Shown here: one piece after another, positions 62,724 through 64,000 of the stretch
Position numbering within the stretch: the first letter of the stretch is position 1
Layout: the number at the start of each line of letters is the position of its first letter
NCBI RefSeq assembly: GCF_036226445.1
Contig: NZ_CP108474.1
Span: 7,192,001 to 7,256,000, forward strand
Source of the DNA: Streptomyces sp. NBC_01255
GTDB lineage: Bacteria; Actinomycetota; Actinomycetes; Streptomycetales; Streptomycetaceae
Direction: 5' to 3'
DNA length: 64,000 nucleotides
Notes under the pieces: generated by a model
What the model was told of the DNA's origin: nothing
The model's input: only the letters and a program-made list of their open reading frames with translations
Database searches by the model: none
Translations under genes and position numbers: made by a program

Positions 62724-64000
62724 ACGGGCGCTGGGAGTTCTGGATCGACCGGGGCGGCACCTTCACCGACGTCGTCGGGCGGCGGCCCGACGGGCGGCTC
62801 GTCACCCGCAAACTGCTCTCGCACGACCCCGCGCGCCACCAGGACGCCGCCGTCGCCGGGATCCGCGCGCTCCTCGGCCTCGGCCCCGGCGAACCCGTCC
62901 CCGCCGACCGGATCGCCGTCGTCAAGATGGGCACCACCGTCGCCACCAACGCCCTCCTGGAGCGGCGCGGCGAACCGACCCTCCTCCTCGTCACGGAGGG
63001 CTTCCGCGACGCCCTCCGCATCGCCTACCAGAACAGGCCCAGGCTCTTCGACCGGCACATCGTGCTGCCCGAGGCGGTGTACGCGCGCGTGGCGGAGGTC
63101 CCGGAGCGCGTCGACGCCCACGGCCACGTCGTCCGCCCCCTGGACGAGGCCGCCGTCGCCGAGGCGCTCGCCGCCGCCCACCGGGACGGGTTCCGCTCCG
63201 TCGCCGTCGTCCTGCTGCACGGCTACCGCCACCCCGCCCACGAGACCCGGATCGCCGAGGCCGCCAGGGCCGCCGGCTTCACCCAGATCAGCTGCTCCCA
63301 CGAGGTCAGCCCGCTCATCAAGCTGATCCCCCGCGGCGACACCACCGTCGTCGACGCCTACCTCTCGCCGATCCTGCGCCGGTACGTCGACGAGGTCGCC
63401 CGCGAACTCGCCGGAATCCGCCTCATGTTCATGCAGTCCAACGGCGGACTGCGCGAGGCCGCCCACTTCCGCGGCAAGGACGCCGTCCTGTCCGGACCGG
63501 CCGGCGGCGTCGTCGGCATGGCCCGCACCTCGGCACAGGCGGGACACGACCGGGTCATCGGCTTCGACATGGGCGGCACGTCCACGGACGTGTCCCACTA
63601 CGCCGGCGAATTCGAGCGTGAACTCGGTACACAGGTCGCCGGGGTGCGGATGAGAGCCCCGATGATGAGCATCCACACCGTCGCGGCGGGCGGCGGCTCC
63701 GTCCTCCACTACGACGGCCGCCGCTACCGCGTGGGCCCCGACTCGGCGGGCGCCGTCCCCGGCCCCGCCTGCTACCGACGCGGCGGCCCGCTCACCGTCA
63801 CCGACGCCAACGTCATGCTCGGCCGCGTCCAGCCCGCCCACTTCCCCGCCGTGTTCGGCGAGACCGGCGACCGGCCCCTGGACGCCGACGTCGTACGCGA
63901 GCGGTTCACGGCCCTCGCCGCGGAGACCGGCGGCGGCCGGACCCCGGAGGAGGTCGCCGCGGGCTTCCTGGAGATCGCCGTCCTCAACATGGCCAACGCC
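62720..64000 (+). CDS. 5-oxoprolinase/hydantoinase family protein, 3' truncated by window edge
   Basis: The frame starts at ATG 62720, overlapping the SGNH stop, and stays open to the window end (427 codons). It begins [20 protein letters not shown], the ATP-binding start of HyuA/5-oxoprolinase. It then shows [37 protein letters not shown] and [16 protein letters not shown], the ASKHA phosphate loop. The form [12 protein letters not shown] suggests a full-length (about 1200-residue) 5-oxoprolinase that opens pyroglutamate to glutamate. The rest is outside the window. Confidence 0.9.
   Translation, partial: MNGRWEFWIDRGGTFTDVVGRRPDGRLVTRKLLSHDPARHQDAAVAGIRALLGLGPGEPVPADRIAVVKMGTTVATNALLERRGEPTLLLVTEGFRDALRIAYQNRPRLFDRHIVLPEAVYARVAEVPERVDAHGHVVRPLDEAAVAEALAAAHRDGFRSVAVVLLHGYRHPAHETRIAEAARAAGFTQISCSHEVSPLIKLIPRGDTTVVDAYLSPILRRYVDEVARELAGIRLMFMQSNGGLREAAHFRGKDAVLSGPAGGVVGMARTSAQAGHDRVIGFDMGGTSTDVSHYAGEFERELGTQVAGVRMRAPMMSIHTVAAGGGSVLHYDGRRYRVGPDSAGAVPGPACYRRGGPLTVTDANVMLGRVQPAHFPAVFGETGDRPLDADVVRERFTALAAETGGGRTPEEVAAGFLEIAVLNMANA

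Overview
The window is high-GC actinobacterial DNA (roughly 70-73% G+C over most of its length) and almost certainly a Streptomyces chromosome core segment. The evidence is GTG/TTG starts with GGAGG-type ribosome sites, third-position GC codon bias, RbpA, the sporulation pair SmeA/SffA, the mannosyltransferase Ppm1, a secreted chitinase with the streptomycete chitin promoter repeats, and a riboflavin operon under an FMN riboswitch with the actinobacterial transporter RibM. From memory the gene order resembles S. coelicolor from about SCO1475 (priA) to about SCO1413, read backwards; I could not check this.

Layout: 1-7.1 kb holds PriA (5' truncated), a small HTH protein, Fmt, RsmB, Rpe and a SorC-type regulator. 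7.1-11 kb holds a lipoprotein RNase with a translationally coupled barstar, a GuaB1-type IMPDH-like GMP reductase, a GNAT enzyme and an SGNH hydrolase. 11-17 kb is a probable L-lysine catabolic module: cationic amino-acid permease, Lrp regulator, 5-aminovaleramidase (DavA) and lysine 2-monooxygenase (DavB). The permease and davA promoters share the same arrangement of CGCAA boxes, -35 and -10. 17-24.5 kb holds a DUF5995 protein, a uracil/xanthine permease, a divergent MFS/ROK pair around a perfect operator palindrome, and a multidomain chitinase. 24.5-30.8 kb is the rib operon (ribD-ribE-ribM-ribBA-ribH) running into hisE-hisG and a PH-domain protein.

30.8-38 kb holds two CNNM/CorC-type proteins behind a structured leader, a TPR-AAA ATPase, a uridine kinase-like protein and a Tat-exported C39-type protein. 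37.9-40.5 kb is an accessory insertion: an integrase C-terminal remnant, a DUF574 methyltransferase and a DUF4157 (eCIS-effector-type) protein whose C-terminal part is about 55% GC. 40.6-47.5 kb holds an acyl-CoA dehydrogenase, a DUF7064-like protein and an ACAD10-type phosphotransferase, a second Lrp regulator and an amidohydrolase. 47.9-59.2 kb returns to core genes: ppm1, fxsA, rbpA with a consensus SigR promoter, an Atg22-like MFS, GDPD, YczE/MocR, sffA/smeA, ankyrin and HEAT proteins. 59.4-64 kb is a tightly overlapping operon of two GT4 glycosyltransferases, an SGNH hydrolase and the start of a 5-oxoprolinase.

The genes are mostly housekeeping (translation initiation, rRNA methylation, purine, riboflavin and histidine synthesis). 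The most interesting accessory content is the co-regulated lysine catabolic unit, the RNase/barstar pair, the chimeric DUF4157 effector and several long inverted repeats and structured leaders. No tRNA, rRNA, intact insertion sequence or CRISPR array was seen. All functional calls come from reading motifs and from memory of families; no database search was run.
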